Part shown: positions 16,664 to 24,409 of the stretch, piece by piece
Numbering within the stretch: position 1 is the first letter of the stretch
Layout: each line of letters starts with the position of its first letter
Source of the DNA: JAVBSX01 sp051660685
GTDB taxonomy: Bacteria > Planctomycetota > Planctomycetia > Pirellulales > Thermoguttaceae
Direction of reading: 5' to 3'
Assembly: GCA_051660685.1 (NCBI GenBank)
Contig: JBOFQB010000094.1
Location: 1 to 64,000 of the forward strand
Length of the DNA: 64,000 nucleotides
Position numbers and translations under genes: made by a program
The notes under the pieces: generated by a model
The model's database searches: none
Seen by the model: the letters and a program-made list of their open reading frames with translations, nothing else
Told to the model about the DNA's origin: nothing

Positions 16664-19108
16664 ATGCAAATGAAAGTCATACCTGTTTCTCCTCTTGGTT
16701 CCTTCGTACTCCTATGTGTTATTTTATTCATTGCGGTCAGTGATCTAACCCATTCCGTCTCGTGTTATGCAACCGACATTCCGGTTTCAGCGAACAAAAC
16801 GGATTGGTTGATTGACAATTCACCTTATAAAGCCGAAATCCTTGTCGATTCGACGAAAAACGAATTGGTGCTCGCAAACGGTCTCGTTCAACGTCGGATT
16901 GTACTCGTTCCTTCTGCAACAACAATTAGTCTGAAAAACCTTATAACAGGCGAGGAGTTGCTCCGCGCAGTCGGACCAGAAGGATATGTGAGTATCAACG
17001 AAAAAGAATATGCAATTGGCGGATTGGTTGGACAACCGGTCAACAACTATTTTAAGGAAGAATGGATTAACGATCTGCAACCGACTCCGGGGTCCTATCA
17101 ACTGGTCAATTATCAAATGGAGCCGATTCAGGAACGGTTTCCTTGGAAAAAACAGACCAAATGGTTGTCCCGGGACCTTGCTTGGCCCCCTAAAGGTCAA
17201 CATCTCATCATGCACTATGCTCCTCCTGAAAGGAACGCTGTTGAAAAAAATCGGGAAGAATCGTCCGAAAAAGAGGAGACCGCAGAAACGGGACAACAAC
17301 GGTCAAGCGAAAAAGGTGTGTCAAGTGAAAAGGGAATACTGCCCTCTATCGAAGTGCATTATGAGATTTATGACGGAATACCACTTTTCGCAAAATGGTT
17401 GGTCGTTAAGTATCCCGACACATCATCTTCGGTATCACCCGCTTCTATATCATCCGAATCATCTGCCTTACACTCAACAAAAGATTCCAATGATTCCAAT
17501 TCGGCATCTCAGGGTTTCGACCAATTAAGAGAGTGTCGAGTCAGCCAATTCGTCTCTGAAGAACTGCGTTTAGCGGAAGTCGATTCGCAAGTCGAGGTCA
17601 ATCATTCCTCAGAACGGTTCAATCTTCATGTCGAAAGTGATTACGTTTTTGGGGGAGCTGGTCAGGATTTTGACAGTTCCCGGGCTGCACATCTCGAAAT
17701 CGACCCGAATTACCCGACTCAGGTCAACTATCTTTGTAAAACCCGTTGCCTTCTTCGCTGTTATCCTGAACTGGGACCCAATCAAATCGTTAAACCGGGC
17801 AATAATTTCGAGTCGTTCCGAATCTATGAATTGATCTTTGACAGTAATGATCGGGAACGTCGCGGTCTCTCGATTCGTCGCCTGTTCCGAACTCTTGCGC
17901 CCTGGACTGCCGAAAATCCGCTCATGTTCCACAAAATTCAGTCGGATCGTCGTGCAATTAACGATGCAATCACTCAATGTCGGGAAACCGGTTTTGAACT
18001 GATTATCATGAGTTTCGGTTCCGGTTTGAATATGGAAAGTAAAGACCCAAAATATTCTCAGAATTATCGTAAATTGACGGACTTGGCGAATCAATCGGGG
18101 ATTGAACTTGGGGGTTATTCGTTGACATCTTCTCGTGAAGCAGCAACCAAAGCGGACAATGTTCAAAACCCGTCCCCCCAATTTGGTGTCGGTCCCTGTC
18201 TCGGTTCCTCTTGGGGGATCGACTATCTCGCAACTCTCCGTTCCTTTATGTCCGAAACCGGATTTGGCGTTTTCGAGAATGACGGGCCCTTTCCCGGGGA
18301 CAGTTGTTCGAGCACGGAACATCCCGGACATCAAGGTTTAAGCGATTCGGTCTGGAATCAATGGAAAGCGCAAGGAGATTTGTATCGTTGGTGTCGCGCA
18401 AAGGGCATTTTTGTCAATCAACCGGACAATTATTTTTTGTCGGGGGGGAATAAAACGGGAATGGGATACCGCGAGACGAACTGGTCGCTTCCTCGTGCTG
18501 AACAGGTGATTATTGAGCGTCAGAACATTTTTGACGGAACATGGACAAAACTGAATTCAATGGGCTGGATGTTTGTTCCGCTCAGTCAATATCATGGAGG
18601 GGGTGCAGCTGCAACGATTGAACCGCTTGCTGAACATCTCGATCATTATGATGCCCGATTTGCCAATCTTTTGGGAGCAGGGGTTCAAGCCTGTTATCGT
18701 GGACCGCGACTTTATGATACGGACGAGACGAAAGAGGTTGTGAAAAAATGGGTCAAATTTTACAAGGAACATCGTGAAGTGTTGGACGGTGATTTGATTC
18801 ATTTGCGACGAGCATCAGGTCGGGATTGGGACGGTTGGTTGCATGTCAACCCGGGCGGTCAGGAATTGGGTTTGGCCTTTTTGTACAATCCGTTGCAGGA
18901 AGAATTGGAAGTTGACATAAAAATTCCTCTTTACTATACGGGTTTGACGGAACAGGCGAGAGTTCAGTTCGGCAATAAAGCGACTTCGTTGACCGCGCCT
19001 ATGCAACTGACGGAACCGCAAACGGTTTCTTTGGACAGGGACCGTTGTGTGACACTGCCCGTTAAAATTCCGGCAGAAGGATACACTTGGTTGCTTTTCA
19101 GCAAATAG
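16664..19108 (+). CDS. Putative secreted glycoside hydrolase (GH36/GH-D-like)
   Basis: An 814-residue exported protein. The N-terminal hydrophobic segment (about residues 10-30) is followed by SVSCYA, a plausible signal peptidase site. The N-terminal half is beta-rich; the C-terminal half looks like a TIM barrel (GFELIIMSFGSGLNME; GGYSLTSSR; GVFENDGPFPGD; GYRETNWSLPR), with an Asp in FENDGPF that could be the nucleophile of an alpha-galactosidase-like enzyme. This assignment is by pattern only. Two low-complexity insertions occur at residues 190-226 (E/K/S-rich) and 252-284 (Ser-rich). It begins 27 bp after the RACo-like gene, so it may be in the same transcript. Confidence 0.7.
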   Translation: MQMKVIPVSPLGSFVLLCVILFIAVSDLTHSVSCYATDIPVSANKTDWLIDNSPYKAEILVDSTKNELVLANGLVQRRIVLVPSATTISLKNLITGEELLRAVGPEGYVSINEKEYAIGGLVGQPVNNYFKEEWINDLQPTPGSYQLVNYQMEPIQERFPWKKQTKWLSRDLAWPPKGQHLIMHYAPPERNAVEKNREESSEKEETAETGQQRSSEKGVSSEKGILPSIEVHYEIYDGIPLFAKWLVVKYPDTSSSVSPASISSESSALHSTKDSNDSNSASQGFDQLRECRVSQFVSEELRLAEVDSQVEVNHSSERFNLHVESDYVFGGAGQDFDSSRAAHLEIDPNYPTQVNYLCKTRCLLRCYPELGPNQIVKPGNNFESFRIYELIFDSNDRERRGLSIRRLFRTLAPWTAENPLMFHKIQSDRRAINDAITQCRETGFELIIMSFGSGLNMESKDPKYSQNYRKLTDLANQSGIELGGYSLTSSREAATKADNVQNPSPQFGVGPCLGSSWGIDYLATLRSFMSETGFGVFENDGPFPGDSCSSTEHPGHQGLSDSVWNQWKAQGDLYRWCRAKGIFVNQPDNYFLSGGNKTGMGYRETNWSLPRAEQVIIERQNIFDGTWTKLNSMGWMFVPLSQYHGGGAAATIEPLAEHLDHYDARFANLLGAGVQACYRGPRLYDTDETKEVVKKWVKFYKEHREVLDGDLIHLRRASGRDWDGWLHVNPGGQELGLAFLYNPLQEELEVDIKIPLYYTGLTEQARVQFGNKATSLTAPMQLTEPQTVSLDRDRCVTLPVKIPAEGYTWLLFSK

Positions 19109-19193
19109 GGATAAAACGGGACAAAAACGACAAAAACAATAAAATTGGGATAATAATCAGACAAATAGAAATCAGAATTAGAAAAACAGGAAG

Positions 19194-20492
19194 ATGAAAT
19201 ACGCAATTATTATCCCGGACGGTTGTGCGGATTGGCCGATTGAATCATTAGGCGGTTTAACGCCGCTTCAGTATGCGAAAACGCCGAATTTAGACCGTTT
19301 AGCCGAATCGGGGATTGTTGGTCGTTCCTGCAATGTCCCCGAATCGTGTTCTCCCGGTTCCGATGTCGCAACACTCAGTCTGCTCGGTTATGACCCGCTT
19401 GAATGTTTTACAGGTCGGGCCCCGCTTGAAGCAGCTGCACTTGGAATCCCGCTTGAACCAAATGATTGGGCGTTTCGTTGCAATTTAGTGACGATTGCAA
19501 AGGGAATCATGCAAAGTTTTACAGCCGGTCACATTTCAACCGAAGAAGCACATGCTTTGCTCAAAACCGTTCAAGAGACAGTTCCACAAAAATTCCCCTT
19601 TCCAATTCGTTTTATAGGGGGTGTCAGTTATAGAAATCTGACCATTATTTCAGAGCCAACCTCAACAACGAATTCGCTGTTCGGGTCAAACACACGAACC
19701 TGTCCCCCGCATGATTGGACGGACAAAGAGGTCCAACCGGCTCTTCCAACAGGACAGGGTTCTGAGTTGTTGTTGCAAATCATGGAGGAGACGAAAAAAG
19801 TTTTGGCCGAACATCCGGTCAATCTCAATCGAATCAAGTTGGGCAAGCAACCGGCGACGCAATGTTGGTTGTGGGGACAAGGGAAGAAACCGAACATTCC
19901 GATTTTTTCCCAACAATATTGCGGAATTGAGGGACAACCGATCAGGGGGGCAATGATAACGGCAGTCGATCTTTTGCGAGGAATTGCCGGACTTTTAGGT
20001 TGGGACCAAATTCAGGTCCCGGGCATAACCGGTTATGTTGACACTGATTTTGCGGCAAAGGGTCAATATGCCGCAAAAGGACTTCAGGAGTATGATTTGG
20101 TTTGTGTTCATATTGAAGCAACAGATGAAGCGGGACATGAAGGAAGTGTTGAGAAAAAGGTCCATGCTCTTGAAGAGATTGACGCAAAAGTGATTCCCCC
20201 GATTGTTGAACAACTGCAACGGGAGAAGACTTGGCGTTTGCTGATTTCCCCGGATCATCCGACCCCGGTTGCGCATAAAACGCACACTCACGGTTTTGTA
20301 CCTTGGATCATTGCCGGAAATCCCTTGCCCGATTCGTTGCCCGAACAGTCGTGCAAACCGTTCACTTCTCAACCTTCCCAAAGACTTCGGTTTGACGAAG
20401 AAACGGCGGAAAAATCGGTAATTGCTTTTGACCCCGGTTGTCAACTGATGAAATGGTTTCTCGGGTCCCCCAAAACAACCTCAGACTGCTAA
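19194..20492 (+). CDS. apgM: Archaeal-type cofactor-independent phosphoglycerate mutase
   Basis: Alkaline-phosphatase-superfamily enzyme interconverting 3- and 2-phosphoglycerate. It has IIPDGCADWP at the N-terminus (metal-binding Asp), the phosphoserine loop CSPGSDVATLSLLGYDP, CVHIEATDEAGHEG, and the late SPDHPTP and THTHGFVPW metal ligands. Length 432 aa. Some bacterial members are labelled putative homoserine kinases, so the substrate is not certain. Its last three codons (Ser-Asp-Cys) and TAA stop lie inside the end of MITE copy 3; without the insertion the frame would end at a TGA now found just right of the element. Confidence 0.88.
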   Translation: MKYAIIIPDGCADWPIESLGGLTPLQYAKTPNLDRLAESGIVGRSCNVPESCSPGSDVATLSLLGYDPLECFTGRAPLEAAALGIPLEPNDWAFRCNLVTIAKGIMQSFTAGHISTEEAHALLKTVQETVPQKFPFPIRFIGGVSYRNLTIISEPTSTTNSLFGSNTRTCPPHDWTDKEVQPALPTGQGSELLLQIMEETKKVLAEHPVNLNRIKLGKQPATQCWLWGQGKKPNIPIFSQQYCGIEGQPIRGAMITAVDLLRGIAGLLGWDQIQVPGITGYVDTDFAAKGQYAAKGLQEYDLVCVHIEATDEAGHEGSVEKKVHALEEIDAKVIPPIVEQLQREKTWRLLISPDHPTPVAHKTHTHGFVPWIIAGNPLPDSLPEQSCKPFTSQPSQRLRFDEETAEKSVIAFDPGCQLMKWFLGSPKTTSDC

Positions 20493-20671
20493 CAAGTTTG
20501 GTTTTGCGATTTGAACCGAGCCGGGTTGGACGGATATATTTTTACCACGAAATACACGAAAAACACGAAAAACGGTATTTTGTGAGGTTTTCGTGTTTTT
20601 TGTGATTTTCGTGGTTCAAAAATGAAAATGACTCTTTTTCTCAAAACTTGTTAGCGGACTGAAAACAACCT
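20472..20671 (-). mobile_element. MITE-like element, copy 3, with 10-bp target duplication
   Basis: Spans 20482-20661 (180 bp) in the opposite orientation to copies 1 and 2. Ends are CAGACTGCTAACAAG and CTTGTTAGCGGACTG, flanked by AAAACAACCT at 20472-20481 and 20662-20671. The inner hairpin (TTTACCACGAAATACACG paired with CGTGGTTCAAA) is conserved. It overlaps the 3' end of apgM by 11 bases and provides that gene's stop codon. Confidence 0.88.
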
Positions 20672-20873
20672 GATCGCGTCTTTTTCGGGCGTTGATTATT
20701 TTGGAATTGGACGTACAATGATCGTCTGGTTTCATTGTGGAAAACCGATTGTAGTATTAGTATTCAGAAAGTATCCCGCTTAGACGATTTTTGTAGGTCA
20801 GGGTCTGTGTACGTTATTTGCCCTGAAATTAGGTGTAAAAAACATTCAATGACCCGAAATAAAATGTTTCTCT

Positions 20874-21043
20874 GCAACCTCGTCGAGGTTGCGTTATGGT
20901 ATAAAAACGCCGGAATGACCATAACGCAACTCCGAACGGAGTTGAAGATTGAGGGGCAATCCGTTACTACCATAACGGAATGTCTACGACATTCGTGAAA
21001 TGTCCTTTTGATGATGCAAAACATCAGCAGACCCCGGGGTTGT
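20874..21043. repeat. Cluster of short perfect palindromes
   Basis: Within about 170 bp there are at least five hairpin-forming palindromes: GCAACCTCG-T-CGAGGTTGC (20874-20892), GCGTTATGGT paired with ACCATAACGC (20891-20900 and 20918-20927), CAACTCCG-AA-CGGAGTTG (20927-20944), GAATGTC-TAC-GACATTC (20978-20994) and ACCCCGGGGT (21031-21040). No gene is credible in the 20672-21160 gap. Similar short palindromes occur at the window start, at 53.4 kb and at 60.3 kb. Confidence 0.65.
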
Positions 21044-21160
21044 GGTCGCGTTGCTCCCTTCATCCCGGACTACAATTGGACCGTCCCTAACAGGACTACA
21101 ATACTCGCCGTTAAAACGGTTACTTTCATCCAATCAGTCTAACATTATCGCGTTATATCA

Positions 21161-22855
21161 ATGTCAGAAACGACGGAAAAAGAACGGTCCCTGAATTTTT
21201 TGGAGCAGATCATTGAGGATGATTTGCGGGTTGGGAAAAATGGTTCCCGGGTTGCAACACGTTTTCCGCCTGAACCGAACGGTTATTTGCATATTGGACA
21301 CGCCAAATCGATCTGTCTGAACTCGGGATTGGCCCAAAAATATGGGGGGACGTTTTTTCTTCGTTTTGACGACACCAACCCGGCGAAAGAGGAGACGGAG
21401 TATGTCGAGTCGATCATTGGTGATGTTCGTTGGTTGACAGGAGATTCGCTCGAAAACCGCATTTTTTATGCGTCGGACTATTTTGGTCAGATGTATGATT
21501 GGGCGGTCGAACTGATTCGTAAAGGTAAAGCATACGTCTGTGATTTGAGCGGGGAAGAAGTCCGGGCAACCCGGGGAACTCCGACGGAACCGGGGAAACC
21601 GAGTCCTTATCGTGAACGAACCGTCGAGGAGAACCTCGATCTGTTTGAACGGATGAAAAAGGGGGAGTTTGAAGAAGGAACGAGGACATTGCGGGCCAAA
21701 ATTGACATGGGGTCGCCCAACTTTAACATGCGTGATCCGGTCATGTACCGAATTGTCCGGGCCGAACATCATCGAACAGGCGCAAAATGGTGTGTCTATC
21801 CCATGTACGATTGGGCACATGGTCTGGAAGACTCGATTGAGGGGATTACTCATTCGATTTGTACTCTCGAATTTGAGCATCATCGACCTCTCTACGATTG
21901 GTTTTTGGATCAGTTGGACAATGTTCATCATCCGCGACAGTATGAATTTGCGCGACTTGCGTTGACCTTTACGGTGATGAGCAAGCGAAAATTGCTTGAA
22001 CTGGTTAAGGGGGGTTTTGTCGGGGGTTGGGATGATCCGCGAATGCCGACAATTGCGGGTTTGCGACGTCGGGGTTATACAGCCGAATCAATTCGTTCGT
22101 TTTGCCGGACGATTGGGGTTGCGAAGTTTAACAGCACGATTGACCTAGTATTGTTGGAAAACGCGATTCGGGAAGACCTGAATAAGAGGGCGCAACGTCG
22201 TATGGGGGTCCTGCACCCTCTAAAACTTGTGATCGTCAATTATCCCGAGAATCAAGTGGAAGAGTTGGAAGCGGTCAACAATCCCGAAAATCCTGATGAT
22301 GGAACCCGATTGGTTCCCTTTTCGCGGACTCTTTATATTGAACAGGATGATTTTCGTGAGGAAGCCCCGAAAAAGTATTACCGACTTTCCCCGGGAAAAG
22401 AGGTCCGTCTTCGTTACGCCTACTATGTAACCTGTACAGATGTGATAAAGGATGAATCAGGGAACATTCTTGAAGTTCATTGTACTTATGATCCGGCAAC
22501 GCGGGGAGGAGATTCCCCGGACGGTCGGAAAGTGCAAGGGACGATACATTGGGTTTCTGCGGAAGGGGCGTTGGACGCAGAAATTCGGGAATATGATCGA
22601 TTGTTTACTCGGGCGAACCCGGACGATTCTGAAGAGGGGGCGGATTTCAAGACGTTTTTGAACCCGGATTCGTTGCGGATTTTGACGGGTTGTCAACTGG
22701 AACCGTCGTTGAAAGGGGCAAAACCGGATGAACGGTTTCAGTTTGAACGATTGGGTTATTTTTGTGCGGATTCCGATTCAACGCCGGAAAAACCGGTTTT
22801 CAACCGAATTGTTTCCTTGCGTGATTCTTGGGCGAAAGAAGAAAAAAAATCATAA
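21161..22855 (+). CDS. glnS: Glutaminyl-tRNA synthetase
   Basis: Class I synthetase charging tRNA-Gln. The HIGH motif is in PPEPNGYLHIGHAKSICLN and the KMSKS equivalent is VMSKRKLLELV. The class signature DDTNPAKEETEYVESI and the C-terminal beta-barrel domains (GKEVRLRYAYYVTC, IHWVSA) are intact; 564 aa is normal. Presence of GlnRS means Gln-tRNA can be made directly, without needing amidation of Glu-tRNA-Gln. The next gene starts a few bases after its stop. Confidence 0.95.
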   Translation: MSETTEKERSLNFLEQIIEDDLRVGKNGSRVATRFPPEPNGYLHIGHAKSICLNSGLAQKYGGTFFLRFDDTNPAKEETEYVESIIGDVRWLTGDSLENRIFYASDYFGQMYDWAVELIRKGKAYVCDLSGEEVRATRGTPTEPGKPSPYRERTVEENLDLFERMKKGEFEEGTRTLRAKIDMGSPNFNMRDPVMYRIVRAEHHRTGAKWCVYPMYDWAHGLEDSIEGITHSICTLEFEHHRPLYDWFLDQLDNVHHPRQYEFARLALTFTVMSKRKLLELVKGGFVGGWDDPRMPTIAGLRRRGYTAESIRSFCRTIGVAKFNSTIDLVLLENAIREDLNKRAQRRMGVLHPLKLVIVNYPENQVEELEAVNNPENPDDGTRLVPFSRTLYIEQDDFREEAPKKYYRLSPGKEVRLRYAYYVTCTDVIKDESGNILEVHCTYDPATRGGDSPDGRKVQGTIHWVSAEGALDAEIREYDRLFTRANPDDSEEGADFKTFLNPDSLRILTGCQLEPSLKGAKPDERFQFERLGYFCADSDSTPEKPVFNRIVSLRDSWAKEEKKS

Positions 22856-22861
22856 ACGTTG

Positions 22862-23566
22862 ATGTCAACCTTAAACATTCCCCGACGATTTTTTTTCCAG
22901 TTCGCGTTTGAGTGTCCCTATTTGCCAAAACTTTGGACACCCAATGATAAAAATGGTCTGGAAAATGCCTATCAAATTCCGGCATTTGCGCAAATCGAAC
23001 AAACGGAATCGGTTTCAACGCCGCAATCTCAGGTTTCTCCCTTTCCGCTTGATTGCCGGATCGGTTGGAATGAAAAAGGACTGTCCTTCTCCTTTATTGT
23101 TCGCGGAAAAAAACGAGCACCCTGGTGTCGTCTGACACATCCCGAAGAGAGCGACAGTGTTCAAATCTGTCTCGACACCCGGGATGTCCGCAATGTACAT
23201 CGTGCAACCCGATTCTGTCATCGTTTTGCATTCTTGCCGATTGGACAGGGAAATGGGGGTAAAGAACCGGCTGTTTTTTGGTTTCCCATACATCGTGCAA
23301 AAGGACATCCGAACCCGATTGTTCCTGAGTCCATTCCGATTCGGAGTACACTTTTTGAGGACGGGTATCGAATGGACCTAACACTTGGGGAGAACGTTCT
23401 AACCGGTTATGAACCGCTTGAACATTCCCGACTTGGTTTTCACTATTATCTGGTCGATCAGGAACTAGGTCATTACGGTTTTTTGGCAGACTTGCCTTTT
23501 CCGCATGATAACGATCCAAGTCTTTGGGGAATCATGGAATGTGTCAAGAACAGCAAAACAGGTTAA
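22862..23566 (+). CDS. CBM9/DOMON-like protein
   Basis: A 234-aa protein without a signal peptide. The pattern of short strands with W/F and charged turns (RIGWNEKGLSFSFIV; SDSVQICLDTRDVRNVHRA; FCHRFAFLPIG; MDLTLGENVLTGYEP) resembles the carbohydrate-binding module 9/DOMON-like fold common in planctomycete genomes. The ligand is unknown. ATG 22862 follows the glnS stop by six bases, so the two are likely co-transcribed. Its 3' end overlaps the convergent HAD gene by 23 bases. Confidence 0.65.
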   Translation: MSTLNIPRRFFFQFAFECPYLPKLWTPNDKNGLENAYQIPAFAQIEQTESVSTPQSQVSPFPLDCRIGWNEKGLSFSFIVRGKKRAPWCRLTHPEESDSVQICLDTRDVRNVHRATRFCHRFAFLPIGQGNGGKEPAVFWFPIHRAKGHPNPIVPESIPIRSTLFEDGYRMDLTLGENVLTGYEPLEHSRLGFHYYLVDQELGHYGFLADLPFPHDNDPSLWGIMECVKNSKTG

Positions 23567-24245
23567 GAACTTCGGGAGCATCCAGACGGTCAACAACGAG
23601 AGAAGCGTGAGAGAGGTCAACCGCGCGGTTGTGTTCGGCCCGGACTGCAACAACGAATGATCCAGCATCAAGAGCTGAACGGGCCCCGCTCGCACTGTCT
23701 TCAAAAACCAGCATCCGATTCGGCTCAATCCCAAACCGTTGCGCCGCTTTTTGATAAATCTCCGGGTTCGGTTTTCCGTTGACAATATCTTCAAATGCCA
23801 GAATAAACCCAAAACGGTCAAGCAGCCCGACTCGGCCAATCACCTCTTGTGCGACCTTTTGCGAACTACTTGTGCAAACCGATTTAGGAAGTCCTCTGTC
23901 CTCAACCGTCTCGAGAAGAGCAGTGAGACCCGGCATGATTTTGAAACCTGAATCGAGAAGACGGATAAAAACCTCTTCGGACTCGGCGTGTAACTCCTCC
24001 CAGGTCTCCGTCAAACCAAAATGGTCAATCATCAACTCGAAACAGTATTTCGGTGGTCGTCCCATGATTGCATGACACAACTCTTGCGTGTACTCGCAAC
24101 CGCGTCGTCGCAACACCTCACTTGCTGTCTTCCAATAAACGTCTTCCGTGTCAAACATCAGCCCGTCCATGTCAAACGCAACCGCCAAAAATTGCCGCTT
24201 TGAAACGGGTTGCTGTGAAGAAGATAATTGTTCTGAAAAAGACAC
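23544..24245 (-). CDS. HAD-superfamily phosphatase / beta-phosphoglucomutase-like
   Basis: A 233-aa HAD hydrolase. Motif I is DMDGLMFDTE, with the nucleophile and acid/base Asp. Motif II Ser/Thr lies in VCTSSSQKVA, motif III Lys in GKPNPEIYQKAA, motif IV in LVFEDSASGARSA. The helical cap of the beta-phosphoglucomutase/phosphatase subfamily follows motif I. The substrate is unknown. The start codon is GTG 24245 with no clear Shine-Dalgarno. It overlaps the 3' end of the CBM9-like gene on the opposite strand. Confidence 0.88.
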   Translation of the reverse strand: MSFSEQLSSSQQPVSKRQFLAVAFDMDGLMFDTEDVYWKTASEVLRRRGCEYTQELCHAIMGRPPKYCFELMIDHFGLTETWEELHAESEEVFIRLLDSGFKIMPGLTALLETVEDRGLPKSVCTSSSQKVAQEVIGRVGLLDRFGFILAFEDIVNGKPNPEIYQKAAQRFGIEPNRMLVFEDSASGARSALDAGSFVVAVRAEHNRAVDLSHASLVVDRLDAPEVLNLFCCS

Positions 24246-24400
24246 TGAAGAGGTAGGGGATAGAGGATAGGGAATAGATTTTTATCGTTCGCCGCGATAT
24301 ACCGTATCGCGCGTTCCTAACGTTTAGCCGCGATACAACGTATCGCGCGTTTAGAACCGTTAAAATACGCGCGGAACGTTGTTCCTCGGCTAAACGGACA
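24246..24400. repeat. G-rich arm plus cruciform repeat
   Basis: Between the HAD gene and dnaK. Positions 24250-24272 carry GGGGATAGAGGATAGGGAAT-type sequence, like the arms around the mutarotase gene. A partial cruciform half-site lies at 24289-24318, and a full 74-bp element (GTTTAGCCG ... CGGCTAAAC) at 24322-24395. Confidence 0.7.
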
Positions 24401-24409
24401 AACGCCGCA

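Noticed and set aside
20735..20998. 87-codon plus-strand open frame upstream of glnS
   Set aside because: It runs through the palindrome cluster and has no protein-like features or start signal.
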